A stretch of DNA of 64,000 bases, taken from Planctomycetota bacterium. GTDB lineage: Bacteria > Planctomycetota > UBA8742 > UBA2392. The position numbers and the translations under genes were made by a program. Of the stretch, positions 1 to 14,110 are shown in pieces. Below the pieces are notes generated by a model. It was not told where the DNA came from. It saw only the letters and a program-made list of their open reading frames with translations, and did no database searches. The stretch covers positions 1,178,001 through 1,242,000 of the forward strand of contig JACKID010000001.1 of assembly GCA_020638675.1 (NCBI GenBank). The letters run 5' to 3'. Position 1 is the stretch's first letter, and each line of letters begins with the position of its first letter.

Positions 1-1
1 C

Positions 2-454
2 AGCGAAAAGATGTCGGAGTTCCGCACGGAGCTGCGCAAGGCCAACCTCACCATGGAGGTCGTGAAGAACCGCATCGCGGTGCACGCCCTCAAGGAAGGC
101 GCCCTGCAGCCCCTGCTGGAGTCGGAGCAGAGCAAGACTGTCTTCTCAGGCCAGACGGCTTTCCTGTTCGGGGGCGAGGGCGCGATCGATGCGGCCAAGT
201 TCGCGACCAAGTGGCTGAAGGCGAATGACAAGACCATCGCGCTCAAGGGCGGCCTGATGGGCAAGGATGTGCTGGACGCCGACGGCGTAAAGCAGATCTC
301 GACCCTGCCGGGCAAGAAGGAGCTGCTCAGCCAGATGGGTGGCGGTTTCCTCGCGCTGCCGCAGAAGCTTGCGGGCACGATGCAGGCCGGTTACGCGCAG
401 GTTTTGTACGCGTTCAACGCGCTGGCAGAAAAGTTGGAAAAACAGGGGGCCTAA
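2..454 (+). CDS. rplJ: Ribosomal protein L10 (5' end outside window)
   Basis: L10 binds L12 dimers and anchors the ribosomal stalk to 23S rRNA. The frame is open to the window edge: residues Ser-Glu-Lys precede the first visible Met at 11, so that Met is internal and the N-terminal part is missing. The visible part matches the L10 core (ELRKANL..MEVVKNRIAVHAL), and the protein ends in the Ala/Lys-rich helix that binds L12. It lies 63 nt before rplL, the usual rplJL arrangement. A small hairpin (GGGAG/CTCCC, 483-497) sits between the two genes. Identity is secure; only the start is unknown. Confidence 0.95.
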   Translation, partial: SEKMSEFRTELRKANLTMEVVKNRIAVHALKEGALQPLLESEQSKTVFSGQTAFLFGGEGAIDAAKFATKWLKANDKTIALKGGLMGKDVLDADGVKQISTLPGKKELLSQMGGGFLALPQKLAGTMQAGYAQVLYAFNALAEKLEKQGA

Positions 455-517
455 GGCCCGGAGTGATTTCAAAACAATCCACGGGAGTAAAGCTCCCTTT
501 GACATAGAGGTAGAACC

Positions 518-919
518 ATGACGGAAGTTGCTGAGAAGGTACAGAAGGTCCTGGACGAGGTTTCCACCTGGAATCTCCTCGAGGTCCGTGACTTCGTGAA
601 GGCGTTCGAAGAGAAGTTCGACGTCAAGGCGCAGGCCGCCGCTGTTGCGGTCGCTGTTCCGGCCGGCGGTGGTGATGCCGGCGGCGCCGCTGCTGCCGAG
701 AAGACCGAGTTCGACGTGGTGCTCGAAGGCCTCACCGATACCGCGAAGAAGATTCCGGTCATCAAGGTGGTGCGCGAGATCACCGGTCTCGGACTGGCCG
801 AAGCCAAGAAGCTCGTCGAAGAGGCGCCGAAGGCCGTCAAGGAAGGCGTGCCCAAGGACGAAGCCGAGGCGATGAAGAAGAAGCTGGAAGACGCCGGCGG
901 CAAGACCTCGCTGAAGTAG
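518..919 (+). CDS. rplL: Ribosomal protein L7/L12
   Basis: Stalk protein that recruits translational GTPases to the ribosome. The 133 residues show the standard layout: N-terminal dimerisation helices (about 1-40), an Ala/Gly/Val-rich hinge (about 42-63) and a C-terminal factor-binding domain starting near EKTEFDVVLEG and containing the conserved KIPVIKVVREITGLGLAEAK stretch. Length is slightly above the usual 120-128 residues. The ATG at 518 follows an AGAGGTAG ribosome binding site. It is followed by a cluster of hairpins before rpoB, consistent with attenuation or processing at this junction as known in other bacteria. Confidence 0.98.
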   Translation: MTEVAEKVQKVLDEVSTWNLLEVRDFVKAFEEKFDVKAQAAAVAVAVPAGGGDAGGAAAAEKTEFDVVLEGLTDTAKKIPVIKVVREITGLGLAEAKKLVEEAPKAVKEGVPKDEAEAMKKKLEDAGGKTSLK

Positions 920-1210
920 CCTGATCCCGCGGGGACGGGGTTTTTACCCCGTCCCCGTGGAATACCACGCCTCAGCCGGGGCGTTTCATCCGGCTGGACA
1001 ACCGACAGGAATTCGCCCGCAATCAGACGGGAGCCAGGATGGCCGTGGGGACGGCCGCCGAAACTCCGGGAACGCGGGTGAAAAGAGCAAAAGTGGCCAA
1101 GGCCACTCAGGGCACCTGGTTCCCCACCGGGCGGCCCCTTTTGCGTTTCAGGCCGGAATTTCGGCCTGCCTGGACCAGCGGTGATCAGCGCCGCCAACTG
1201 AGGGAAACGA
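920..1210 (+). promoter_or_regulatory. rplL-rpoB spacer with five hairpins
   Basis: The 291-nt non-coding spacer holds five consecutive inverted repeats on the sense strand. They are an 11-bp GC-rich stem 931-941/946-956 with a TTTT loop; CGTGG/CCACG at 956-969; CAGCCGG/CCGGCTG at 973-996; GTGGCC/GGCCAC at 1093-1106; and CAGGCCG/CGGCCTG at 1149-1168. None has a run of T after it, so a partial terminator or RNase processing region is more likely than a full stop. E. coli is known to have both an attenuator and an RNase III site here. No convincing promoter was seen in the spacer. Confidence 0.6.
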
Positions 1211-4945
<3,735 letters not shown>

Positions 4946-5017
4946 GCGACCGCGGCTGGCCAGACTGGTGACTGAACAACAACCGCGGGAAACCGCGATA
5001 ACAGAGGGAAAAGGCAA

Positions 5018-8000
5018 ATGCCCGAAGCTCTATACGACAAGGTAAACGAAATCGGCTCGGTCGGAATCATGCTCGCTAGCCCGGAGGACATTCGCTCCTG
5101 GAGCTACGGCGAAGTGAAGAAGCCCGAGACCATCAACTACCGCACGTACCGGTCGGAAAAGGACGGCCTGTTCTGCGAGAAGATCTTTGGCCCGGAGAAG
5201 GACTACGAGTGCTTCTGCGGCAAGTACAAGGGCATCAAGTACAAGGGCATCGTCTGCGAGCGCTGCGGCGTGAAGGTGACGACGTCCAAGGTGCGCCGCA
5301 AGCGCATGGGCCACATCAACCTGGCCGCGCCGGTGGCGCACATCTGGTTCTTCAAGGCGATGCCGTCGCGCATCGGCGCGCTGCTGAACGTCAAGGCCAG
5401 CAGCCTTGAGCGCGTGATCTACTTCCAGGACTACATCGTCACCGACCCGGGCCCCAGCGACCTGAAGGCCAAGGACCTGATCAACGAAGAAAAGTTCCGC
5501 GAGATGCGCGGGCTGTTCGGCGACCAGTTCAAGGCCGCCATGGGCGCCGAGTCGCTCAGCACCCTGCTGAAGGACATGGACCTCGATGAGCTCAGCACCG
5601 AGCTGCGCCGCGAGCTGTCGGAGACCAACAGCAAGCAGAAGCAGAAGGACCTGATCAAGCGTCTCAAGACGGTCGAGGCCTTCCTGACCTCGGGCAACAG
5701 CCCGACCTGGATGGTGCTGGACGTGATTCCGGTGATTCCGCCCGACCTGCGCCCGCTGGTGCAGCTCGAAAGCGGCAACTTCGCCACGAGCGACCTGAAC
5801 GACCTGTATCGTCGCCTGATCAACCGCAACAACCGTCTCAAGAAGCTGATCGACCTCAACGCGCCCGAGGTCATCATCCGCAACGAAAAGCGCATGCTGC
5901 AGCAGTCGGCGGATGCACTGTTCGACAACAACCGCTGCCGTCGCCCGGTGCTTGGCTCGCGTAACCGCCCGCTGAAGTCGCTGACCGACATGATCAAGGG
6001 CAAGCAGGGCCGCTTCCGCGAGAACCTGCTCGGCAAGCGCGTCGATTATTCGGCTCGCTCGGTGATCGTGGTGGAGCCGGAACTCAAGCTGCACCAGTGC
6101 GGTCTTCCCAAGAAGATCGCGCTCGAGCTGTACCAGCCGTTCATCATTCGTCGTCTTCGTGAGCTCGGCCTGGCCGACACCATCAAGTCCGCCAAGAAGA
6201 TGCTTGAGCGTCGCGACGAAGAGGTGTGGGACATTCTCGAAGAAGTGATCGACAAGCACCCGGTGCTGCTCAACCGCGCGCCGACCCTCCACCGAATGGG
6301 CATCCAGGCCTTCGAGCCGGTGCTGGTGGAAGGCAACGCCATCAAGATCCACCCGCTCGTCTGCGGCGGCTTCAACGCCGACTTCGACGGTGACCAGATG
6401 GCTGTCCACCTGCCGCTGAGCTTCGAGGCGCAGATCGAAGCCCACACGCTGATGCTGTCGATTCACAACATCTTCAGCCCGGCGCACGGCAACCCGATCA
6501 TCACGCCCAGCCAGGACATGGTTCTGGGGCTGTACTACATGACCGCTGACAACGCCAAGGAAGAAGGCGAAGGCAAGTGGTTCACCACGCTGGAGGACGC
6601 GATCAGCGCCTACAGCCACGGCAAGCTCGGCACGCACGCCAAGATCAAGGTGCTGATGCCCGCTCACAAGGTCGTCTACGACGCCGCGGGCAAGGTCACC
6701 AGCGGCCACAAAGAAACGCCCGAGGCGGACTGGACGCTCGGACTCGATCGCGACACGTTCGACGACCGCGACCTCTACGAGGAGTGGCTGGAAAGCAGCA
6801 AGGAATACACCAACTCGTTCATGGTGGAAACCACGCCGGGCCGCATCCTGTTCAACGATATCCTTCCGCTCGGCATGCCGTTCTTCAACTACCCGATCGG
6901 CAAGAAGCAGGTCAGCGCCGTGATCGCGCACTGCTACAAGCGCCTGGGGCGTCTCGAGACGCTGCACCTGCTCGACGACATCAAGGAGTTTGGCTTCAAG
7001 TCGGCCACCCGCGCGGGTTGCAGCATCGGCAAGGACGACATGCGCTCGCCGGAGATCAAGGAAGACATCCTCAAGAAGTCGCAGAAGGTTGTCGACGAGC
7101 TTGACCGCCGCTATCGCCAGGGCGTCATCACCGACCGCGAGCGCCGCAACCACGTCATCGACGAGTGGACCCACGCCCGCGAAGAGATTGGCCGCGCCAT
7201 GATGGACGTTCTCAAGAACGACCAGCGTGACGGCAAGCCGTACCTGAACCCGATCCACATGATGGTCACCAGCGGCGCCCGAGGCAGCACCGAGCAGGTT
7301 CGCCAGCTCGCCGGCATGCGCGGCCTGATGGCCAAGCCGGGTGGTGAGATCATCGAGACGCCGATCAAGGCGAACTTCCGCGAAGGCCTGAAGGTGCTCG
7401 AGTACTTCTCGTCCACCCACGGCGCGCGTAAGGGCTTGGCCGACACGGCGCTCAAGACCGCGGACTCAGGCTACCTGACCCGCAAGCTCGCCGACGTCGC
7501 CCAGACCGTCGTCGTGAGCGAAATCGATTGCGGTACCGACCAGGGCGTCGACAAGCGCTCGGTATTCAAGGGCGAAAAGGTCGAGATCAGCCTGGCCGAA
7601 GGCATCCGCGGCCGTGTGGTGTGCGACGACATCCGCCACCCGCAGACCAAGGAACTTTTGATCAAGCGCAACTCGCTCGTCTCGGCCGACATGGCCAAGC
7701 AGATCGAGGAGCTCGGCTTCCAGAAGATCCGCGTACGCAGCGGGCTTACCTGCGAGTCGGACAGCGGCTGCTGCCAGCTTTGCTACGGCGCGGACCTGAG
7801 CCGTGAAGAAATGGTCGAGCTCGGGCTGGCCGTCGGGATCATCGCCGCGCAGTCGATCGGCGAGCCGGGCACGCAGCTGACCATGCGTACGTTCCACATC
7901 GGCGGCACGGCTACGCATGCCAGCGTGGACAAGGACATCAAGATCTCGCGCGCCGGCACCGTGAAGTACGGCGACAGCCTGCGCGTGGTGACCAACACCG

Positions 8001-9220
8001 AGGGGGAAAGCATCGCCGTCAGCAGCAAGGGCGAAATCTACATCGTCGACAAGGACGATGTGGTGCTCGAGACCTACCAGATTCCGCTTGGCGCGAGCCT
8101 GAAGCTGGAAGACGGCGCCAAGGTGGCCAAGGCCGGCAAGGTGCTTTGCGACTGGGACCCGCACTCGACGCCGATCATCGCGGAAGTCGACGGCAAGATC
8201 GTCTATGACGACTTGATCGAAGGCCGCACGTTCAAGGAAGAAGTCGAGCAGGAAACCGGCACCAAGCAGCGCGTGGTCATCGAGCACAAGGGCGACCTGC
8301 ACCCGCAGATCCGCATCGAGAACACGAAGGGCGACGTGCTGGCGTACTACCCGCTGGCGGAAAAATCGACCATCGTTTCCAAGGACGGCCAGAAGGTGAA
8401 GGCCGGCGAAGTGCTGGCCAAGACCGTCCGCGAAATCGGCGGTACGCAGGACATCACCGGTGGTCTGCCGCGCGTCACCGAGTTGCTGGAAGCACGCAAG
8501 CCCAAGGAGCCGGCGATCATCACCAAGATCGACGGAACGGTTGAGCTGGCCGAGGACAAGAAGCGCGGCAAGCGCAACGTGCTGGTGCGCAGCGATACCG
8601 GCGAAGTGGCCGAACACTCGATTCCACCACGCCTTTCCATCAAGGTGCGCACGGGCGATCGCGTAAGGGCGGGCGAGCCGCTGACCGAGGGCTCACGCGT
8701 CCCGCACGACATCCTGGACATCCAGGGCAAAGACGCCGTGCAGGAATACCTGCTTGCCGAAGTGCAGAAGGTGTACCGCAGCCAGAACGTGGGCATCAAC
8801 GACAAGCACATCGAGATCATCCTGTCGCAGATGCTGCGCAAGGTGCGCATCGTCAACGAGGGCAACACCGAGTTCCTGCGCGGCACGGTCGTCGACCGCG
8901 TCAACATCCGCAAGGAAAACAGGCGCGTCAGTGAGGAAGGCGGCAAGCCCGCCACCTTCAAGCCGCTTCTGCTCGGCATTACGAAGGCGAGCCTGCAGAG
9001 CGAAAGCTTCCTCAGCTCGGCCAGCTTCCAGGAGACCACGAAGGTCCTCACGGAAGCGGCGATCGCGGGCAAGCGCGACTTCCTGCAGGGCTTGAAGGAG
9101 AACATTATCCTCGGCCACCGCATCCCGGCAGGCAGCGGCTTCCCGATGTACCACCGCAACGAGATGCTGCGCGAAAACGTGGAGCGCGAAGCGGAAAAGG
9201 TCGCCAGCGGAGTCGCATAG
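5018..9220 (+). CDS. rpoC: RNA polymerase beta' subunit
   Basis: Largest RNA polymerase subunit, 1400 residues. The N-terminal zinc ribbon is visible (Cys65, Cys67, Cys80, Cys83), and the Mg-binding active-site motif NADFDGDQ is at residues 453-460. A second zinc site is formed by the Cys in EIDCGTDQG and the CESDSGCCQLC cluster. The trigger-loop/bridge-helix region (MTSGARGS, AAQSIGEPGTQLTMRTFH) is intact. The start is ATG 5018 behind AGAGGG. Only two nucleotides separate the stop from the next start, and a strong hairpin follows 30 nt later. Confidence 0.99.
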   Translation: MPEALYDKVNEIGSVGIMLASPEDIRSWSYGEVKKPETINYRTYRSEKDGLFCEKIFGPEKDYECFCGKYKGIKYKGIVCERCGVKVTTSKVRRKRMGHINLAAPVAHIWFFKAMPSRIGALLNVKASSLERVIYFQDYIVTDPGPSDLKAKDLINEEKFREMRGLFGDQFKAAMGAESLSTLLKDMDLDELSTELRRELSETNSKQKQKDLIKRLKTVEAFLTSGNSPTWMVLDVIPVIPPDLRPLVQLESGNFATSDLNDLYRRLINRNNRLKKLIDLNAPEVIIRNEKRMLQQSADALFDNNRCRRPVLGSRNRPLKSLTDMIKGKQGRFRENLLGKRVDYSARSVIVVEPELKLHQCGLPKKIALELYQPFIIRRLRELGLADTIKSAKKMLERRDEEVWDILEEVIDKHPVLLNRAPTLHRMGIQAFEPVLVEGNAIKIHPLVCGGFNADFDGDQMAVHLPLSFEAQIEAHTLMLSIHNIFSPAHGNPIITPSQDMVLGLYYMTADNAKEEGEGKWFTTLEDAISAYSHGKLGTHAKIKVLMPAHKVVYDAAGKVTSGHKETPEADWTLGLDRDTFDDRDLYEEWLESSKEYTNSFMVETTPGRILFNDILPLGMPFFNYPIGKKQVSAVIAHCYKRLGRLETLHLLDDIKEFGFKSATRAGCSIGKDDMRSPEIKEDILKKSQKVVDELDRRYRQGVITDRERRNHVIDEWTHAREEIGRAMMDVLKNDQRDGKPYLNPIHMMVTSGARGSTEQVRQLAGMRGLMAKPGGEIIETPIKANFREGLKVLEYFSSTHGARKGLADTALKTADSGYLTRKLADVAQTVVVSEIDCGTDQGVDKRSVFKGEKVEISLAEGIRGRVVCDDIRHPQTKELLIKRNSLVSADMAKQIEELGFQKIRVRSGLTCESDSGCCQLCYGADLSREEMVELGLAVGIIAAQSIGEPGTQLTMRTFHIGGTATHASVDKDIKISRAGTVKYGDSLRVVTNTEGESIAVSSKGEIYIVDKDDVVLETYQIPLGASLKLEDGAKVAKAGKVLCDWDPHSTPIIAEVDGKIVYDDLIEGRTFKEEVEQETGTKQRVVIEHKGDLHPQIRIENTKGDVLAYYPLAEKSTIVSKDGQKVKAGEVLAKTVREIGGTQDITGGLPRVTELLEARKPKEPAIITKIDGTVELAEDKKRGKRNVLVRSDTGEVAEHSIPPRLSIKVRTGDRVRAGEPLTEGSRVPHDILDIQGKDAVQEYLLAEVQKVYRSQNVGINDKHIEIILSQMLRKVRIVNEGNTEFLRGTVVDRVNIRKENRRVSEEGGKPATFKPLLLGITKASLQSESFLSSASFQETTKVLTEAAIAGKRDFLQGLKENIILGHRIPAGSGFPMYHRNEMLRENVEREAEKVASGVA

Positions 9221-9222
9221 CG

Positions 9223-10341
9223 ATGCAGCAAACGACGCACAGCACAGTCACGGAGCCCGCGAATCGCGGGCTCCGTCTGCTGTTCGCCCTTCTGTCGCTG
9301 GTGCTGCTCGCCGCGTGCGCGAGCTCGAAAGGCGGGGGCGAACCGCCCGCCAACCCGGAGCCGCCGCCCCTCACGGACCGGACCGCGGACAGCGACTACC
9401 GTCTGCAGGATGTAGCAGAGAAGCTGCGCGACGCCGAAGAGCTTGAGTATGACGGGCATCGCGCCCTTGCCGTCGCGGTCGTCGGGACCGCGCAGCAGAT
9501 GCTGCCCGCGGACTTCACCCGCGAGCATGACTACCTGGACGTCGTCAAGGCGACAATCTGGGCGCGCGAGGGCGACGGGCAGAATGCCGACAAAGCTCGC
9601 GAGCTGCTGGACGCGATACGCAAGTCGGCCACGGAGCGCAAAGACCGCCGCCTGTTGTCCGATGTCGAGCTGGTGCAGGTGGTCCTGCTGCTCTCCAGCG
9701 GCGACAAGGTCGGCGCGGCCCGCGCGGGCGATCAAGCTCTGCGCGACCTGACGGCCGAGGAAGCCCACGTACAGGCCATCCGCGCCGCACGCAATCTTGC
9801 CTTCCAGTTCAACCAGGCGGGCGACAAGCAGACGGCGCGCACGTTCGCGCGCCGGGCGTACGAGACCGCAGAGCGGATCGAAGATGACGAATTGTGGTTA
9901 CAGACGTGTCTCGACGTGGGGCGAATCGAAATCACTTCCGGCACGAACGCCGAGCGCTACTTTCTTCAGGCCTACGAAGCCAGCTATCGGCTCAACAGCG
10001 TGGGCTGGCGAAACGTGGTGATATCACTGGCCGTGGACAGCTACTTCGGGCGGGATGACATGCAGGCATGCGTCCGCTGGGGCGATCGACTGCGTGACTA
10101 TGATGAGGCCGAGCTGCCGAGCGAGGCGGATTCGGGCCTGTACAGCAGCGACTACATCATGGTCATGGCGCAGTACTCGTTCGCGCTGCGCCGCCTCGAT
10201 GAAACCAGCCCACGCCGCCAGGAAGCCATTCGTAACGCGCTGAAGTCCATTGCCGCTTTGCCCAAAGAAGAGCAGGAGGGGTGGATGGGGCTGGCTGAAA
10301 AACTATCCGCTGGGCTCTTGCAACCTGAAGGGGAAAAGTAA
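9223..10341 (+). CDS. TPR-like lipoprotein between rpoC and rpsL
   Basis: Predicted 372-residue lipoprotein. A basic n-region (Arg15, Arg18), a hydrophobic segment 19-31 and a lipobox LLAAC put the lipid-bearing Cys at 32, followed by a Gly/Pro-rich linker. The rest is alpha-helical with Ala/Leu/Arg helix pairs and Ala-rich segments such as FNQAGDKQTARTFARRAYETA, typical of tetratricopeptide solenoids. I do not recognise a named family. It starts two nucleotides after the rpoC stop, and a 12-bp terminator-like hairpin (9250-9276) lies inside its n-region codons, so expression may be attenuated. An envelope protein in this transcription/translation operon is unexpected. Confidence 0.75.
   Translation: MQQTTHSTVTEPANRGLRLLFALLSLVLLAACASSKGGGEPPANPEPPPLTDRTADSDYRLQDVAEKLRDAEELEYDGHRALAVAVVGTAQQMLPADFTREHDYLDVVKATIWAREGDGQNADKARELLDAIRKSATERKDRRLLSDVELVQVVLLLSSGDKVGAARAGDQALRDLTAEEAHVQAIRAARNLAFQFNQAGDKQTARTFARRAYETAERIEDDELWLQTCLDVGRIEITSGTNAERYFLQAYEASYRLNSVGWRNVVISLAVDSYFGRDDMQACVRWGDRLRDYDEAELPSEADSGLYSSDYIMVMAQYSFALRRLDETSPRRQEAIRNALKSIAALPKEEQEGWMGLAEKLSAGLLQPEGEK
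9250..9276 (+). terminator. Terminator-like hairpin after rpoC, inside the next ORF
   Basis: A perfect 12-bp GC-rich stem (ACGGAGCCCGCG / CGCGGGCTCCGT, loop AAT) starts 30 nt after the rpoC stop and is followed by a pyrimidine-rich but interrupted tail. It falls within codons 10-18 of the lipoprotein gene. It may be the rpoBC terminator or attenuator that the lipoprotein N-terminus has come to encode. Confidence 0.6.
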
Positions 10342-10386
10342 ACTTCTCGCCCTTCGCATCACCTTGAAAGCAGGAAACGAAAGCAT

Positions 10387-10758
10387 ATGCCGACCCTGAA
10401 CCAGCTGTCACGCAAGCGCCGCAAGCGCGTCGTCAAGAAGAGCAAGTGCCCCGCGCTGGACGCGAACCAGTTCAAGCGCGGCGTGTGCCTGCAGGTCCGC
10501 ACGACGACGCCGAAGAAGCCCAACTCCGCGCTGCGCAAGATCGCGCGTATCCGACTCAGCAACCAGCGTGAAATCACGGCGTACATCCCGGGCGAAGGCC
10601 ACAACCTGCAGGAGCACAACATCGTGCTCGTGCGCGGCGGCCGTGTGCGCGACCTTCCGGGCGTGCGCTACCACATCGTGCGCGGCGCGCTCGACACGCA
10701 GGGCGTCGACGGGCGCAAGCAGAGCCGCAGCAAGTACGGCACCAAGCGCGGCAAGTAG
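10387..10758 (+). CDS. rpsL: Ribosomal protein S12
   Basis: S12 shapes the decoding centre of the 30S subunit. The 123-residue product has the signature blocks TPKKPNSALRKIARIRLSN, YIPGEGHNLQEHN and VRDLPGVRYHIVRG. The Lys in TPKKPNS and the Lys/Arg positions linked to streptomycin resistance appear wild type. The start ATG 10387 follows AGGAAACG. It ends 13 nt before a perfect intrinsic terminator, so here the str operon is split: S7 and EF-G do not follow on the same transcript by default. Confidence 0.99.
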   Translation: MPTLNQLSRKRRKRVVKKSKCPALDANQFKRGVCLQVRTTTPKKPNSALRKIARIRLSNQREITAYIPGEGHNLQEHNIVLVRGGRVRDLPGVRYHIVRGALDTQGVDGRKQSRSKYGTKRGK

Positions 10759-10771
10759 GCAACGACATTGC

Positions 10772-10806
10772 AAACGCCCCGGCACCTGCCGGGGCGTTTT
10801 TGTTTT
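10772..10806 (+). terminator. Intrinsic terminator after rpsL
   Basis: Perfect 12-bp stem AAACGCCCCGGC (10772-10783) / GCCGGGGCGTTT (10788-10799), loop ACCT, followed by a T-rich tail TTTGTTTT. It separates rpsL from rpsG, which has its own promoter. Confidence 0.95.
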
Positions 10807-10957
10807 CATGCCGAATCTGTTGTCGCGCGGTTGTGTTTTTCCCGCGCGGGAATTCGCGACGCACGCTGGAACTGACAACTTGCCGTCGCCTGTCAAGCCC
10901 CGGAAATGCGGCATTTTCGAGCGGAAGAAAGTTGGAACAATCTTGTTTTCCCCCTGC

Positions 10958-10993
10958 TTGACGATGCAAGGCCCACTGCTACGATTCGCGCCC
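10958..10993 (+). promoter_or_regulatory. Promoter for rpsG with CGCGCCC discriminator
   Basis: TTGACG (10958-10963), 16-nt spacer, TACGAT (10980-10985), then T and CGCGCCC (10987-10993). It lies between the rpsL terminator and rpsG, with the presumed start of transcription about 40 nt before the gene. The CGCGCCC block after the -10 box recurs at the fusA, rpsJ and infA promoters. Confidence 0.8.
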
Positions 10994-11031
10994 CTTACGC
11001 AAACCATAGGCGTTTCGGAGCAAAAGAGCGT

Positions 11032-11505
11032 ATGCCCCGTAACTATAAGTCGACAGAACGATTCCTTCAGGCCGACCCGGTCTACAACTCGAAGTTGCTG
11101 ACCAAGTTCATCAACTCGATCATGAACGAAGGCAAGCGCACCACCGCACAGCGGATCGTGTACGGCGCGCTGAATGTTCTCAAGGAACGGATTCCTGAAA
11201 AGGAGCCGCTTGAGGTGTTCAACGAGGCCGTGAACAACATTCGTCCGATGGTCGAAGTGCGAAGCAAGCGAGTCGGCGGCGCCACGTACCAGGTGCCGAA
11301 GCCGGTCGGTGCGAAGCGTCAGCAAGCGCTGGCATTCCGGTGGCTGATCAGCGCGGCTCGCTCGCGCAAGGGCAAGCCGATGTACCAGTGCCTCGCTGAA
11401 GAGCTGGGCGAGGCATTCAAGCGCGAAGGTGCGGCGGTCAAGAAGCGCGAAGAGACCCACCGCATGGCCGAGGCCAACAAGGCCTTCAGCCACTTCGCCT
11501 GGTAG
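11032..11505 (+). CDS. rpsG: Ribosomal protein S7
   Basis: S7 nucleates assembly of the 30S head and contacts the E-site tRNA. The family N-terminus MPRNYKS and the motifs KFINSIMNEGKR, VEVRSKRVGGATYQVP and the C-terminal HRMAEANKAFSHFAW are present; 157 residues, as usual. The frame is open further upstream to 10906, but that segment covers the promoter, so ATG 11032 with GGAG at 11017-11020 is the supported start. It is followed by its own terminator, making rpsG a single-gene transcription unit. Confidence 0.98.
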   Translation: MPRNYKSTERFLQADPVYNSKLLTKFINSIMNEGKRTTAQRIVYGALNVLKERIPEKEPLEVFNEAVNNIRPMVEVRSKRVGGATYQVPKPVGAKRQQALAFRWLISAARSRKGKPMYQCLAEELGEAFKREGAAVKKREETHRMAEANKAFSHFAW

Positions 11506-11530
11506 AGTTGCACGGCGCGAACACTGCTGG

Positions 11531-11571
11531 AGTCTGGGGCCGGAACGCACGGTCCCGGGCTCCAGACTTTT
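11531..11571 (+). terminator. Intrinsic terminator after rpsG
   Basis: AGTCTGG (11531-11537) pairs with CCAGACT (11562-11568). The interior is GC-rich and can extend the stem, and a run of four T ends at 11571. It separates rpsG from the fusA promoter 25 nt downstream. Confidence 0.75.
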
Positions 11572-11595
11572 GAAGCCGGATGGCTATTCCGCCCG

Positions 11596-11632
11596 TTGAC
11601 TTTGGGCGGCGGAACCATACACTTTCGCGCCC
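11596..11632 (+). promoter_or_regulatory. Promoter for fusA with CGCGCCC discriminator
   Basis: TTGACT (11596-11601), 16-nt spacer, TACACT (11618-11623), then TT and CGCGCCC (11626-11632). The arrangement matches the rpsG and rpsJ promoters. Transcription would start about 230 nt before the fusA start codon. Confidence 0.8.
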
Positions 11633-11862
11633 GCGTCAGCGTGGGTGGAAAAATCAGCCGGCACACGTTGGTGACGGCTGCATAGAGGCCCCGAAGTATC
11701 GGGGTAGTGCTTGGAAAACTGCCTGCTTCGGCAGGAAAGTTCCGGGTGCCTGGCAAGCGGGAAAACCGCTTGGGCCGGCAGCCCGGGATGTATCGGGCGA
11801 CCGGCCCGGTGAATTTTTAGGGGGCAGGCAAAGCCCGCCCTGGAAGACAGACGGAGATAGAC
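11633..11862 (+). promoter_or_regulatory. Long structured fusA leader RNA
   Basis: The roughly 230 nt between the promoter and fusA hold no gene but a chain of hairpins. These are CAGCCG/CGGCTG (11655-11680); CCCCGA/TCGGGG (11689-11704); a long arm GGAA..CT/AGTTCC enclosing CCTGC-TTCG-GCAGG with a UUCG tetraloop (11713-11743); TGCC..GGC/GCC..GGCA enclosing AAGCGG-GAAAA-CCGCTT (11747-11780); GCCCG/CGGGC (11781-11798); and GGGC/GCCC near 11822. The ribosome binding site GGAG (11853-11856) follows. It does not match the riboswitch or housekeeping RNA consensus sequences I can recall. Confidence 0.6.
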
Positions 11863-14007
<2,145 letters not shown>

Positions 14008-14021
14008 CAGCGGACGACCGC

Positions 14022-14058
14022 TTGACGAAAGGGCAGCACAACGCTAAGTTTCGCGCCC
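14022..14058 (+). promoter_or_regulatory. Promoter of the S10-spc-alpha superoperon
   Basis: TTGACG (14022-14027), 17-nt spacer, TAAGTT (14045-14050), then T and CGCGCCC (14052-14058). It sits in the 103-nt gap between fusA and rpsJ and carries the same block after -10 as the rpsG, fusA and infA promoters. Confidence 0.8.
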
Positions 14059-14110
14059 TTTTGAATCGGACCTGGTGCATTGAGTGTAAGTCTTTAGGTG
14101 TCGGTGGGTT

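Noticed and set aside
499..527. TTGACA before rplL as a promoter
   Set aside because: No -10 box at 16-18 nt, and the sequence overlaps the ribosome binding site.
11713..11780. fusA leader as RNase P RNA, because of GGAAAGTTCCGGG
   Set aside because: Only a short resemblance to the P4 region; the other conserved RNase P elements are missing and the region is too short.
11633..11862. fusA leader as cobalamin, SAM, FMN, TPP or glycine riboswitch
   Set aside because: None of the core sequences of these families is present by eye.
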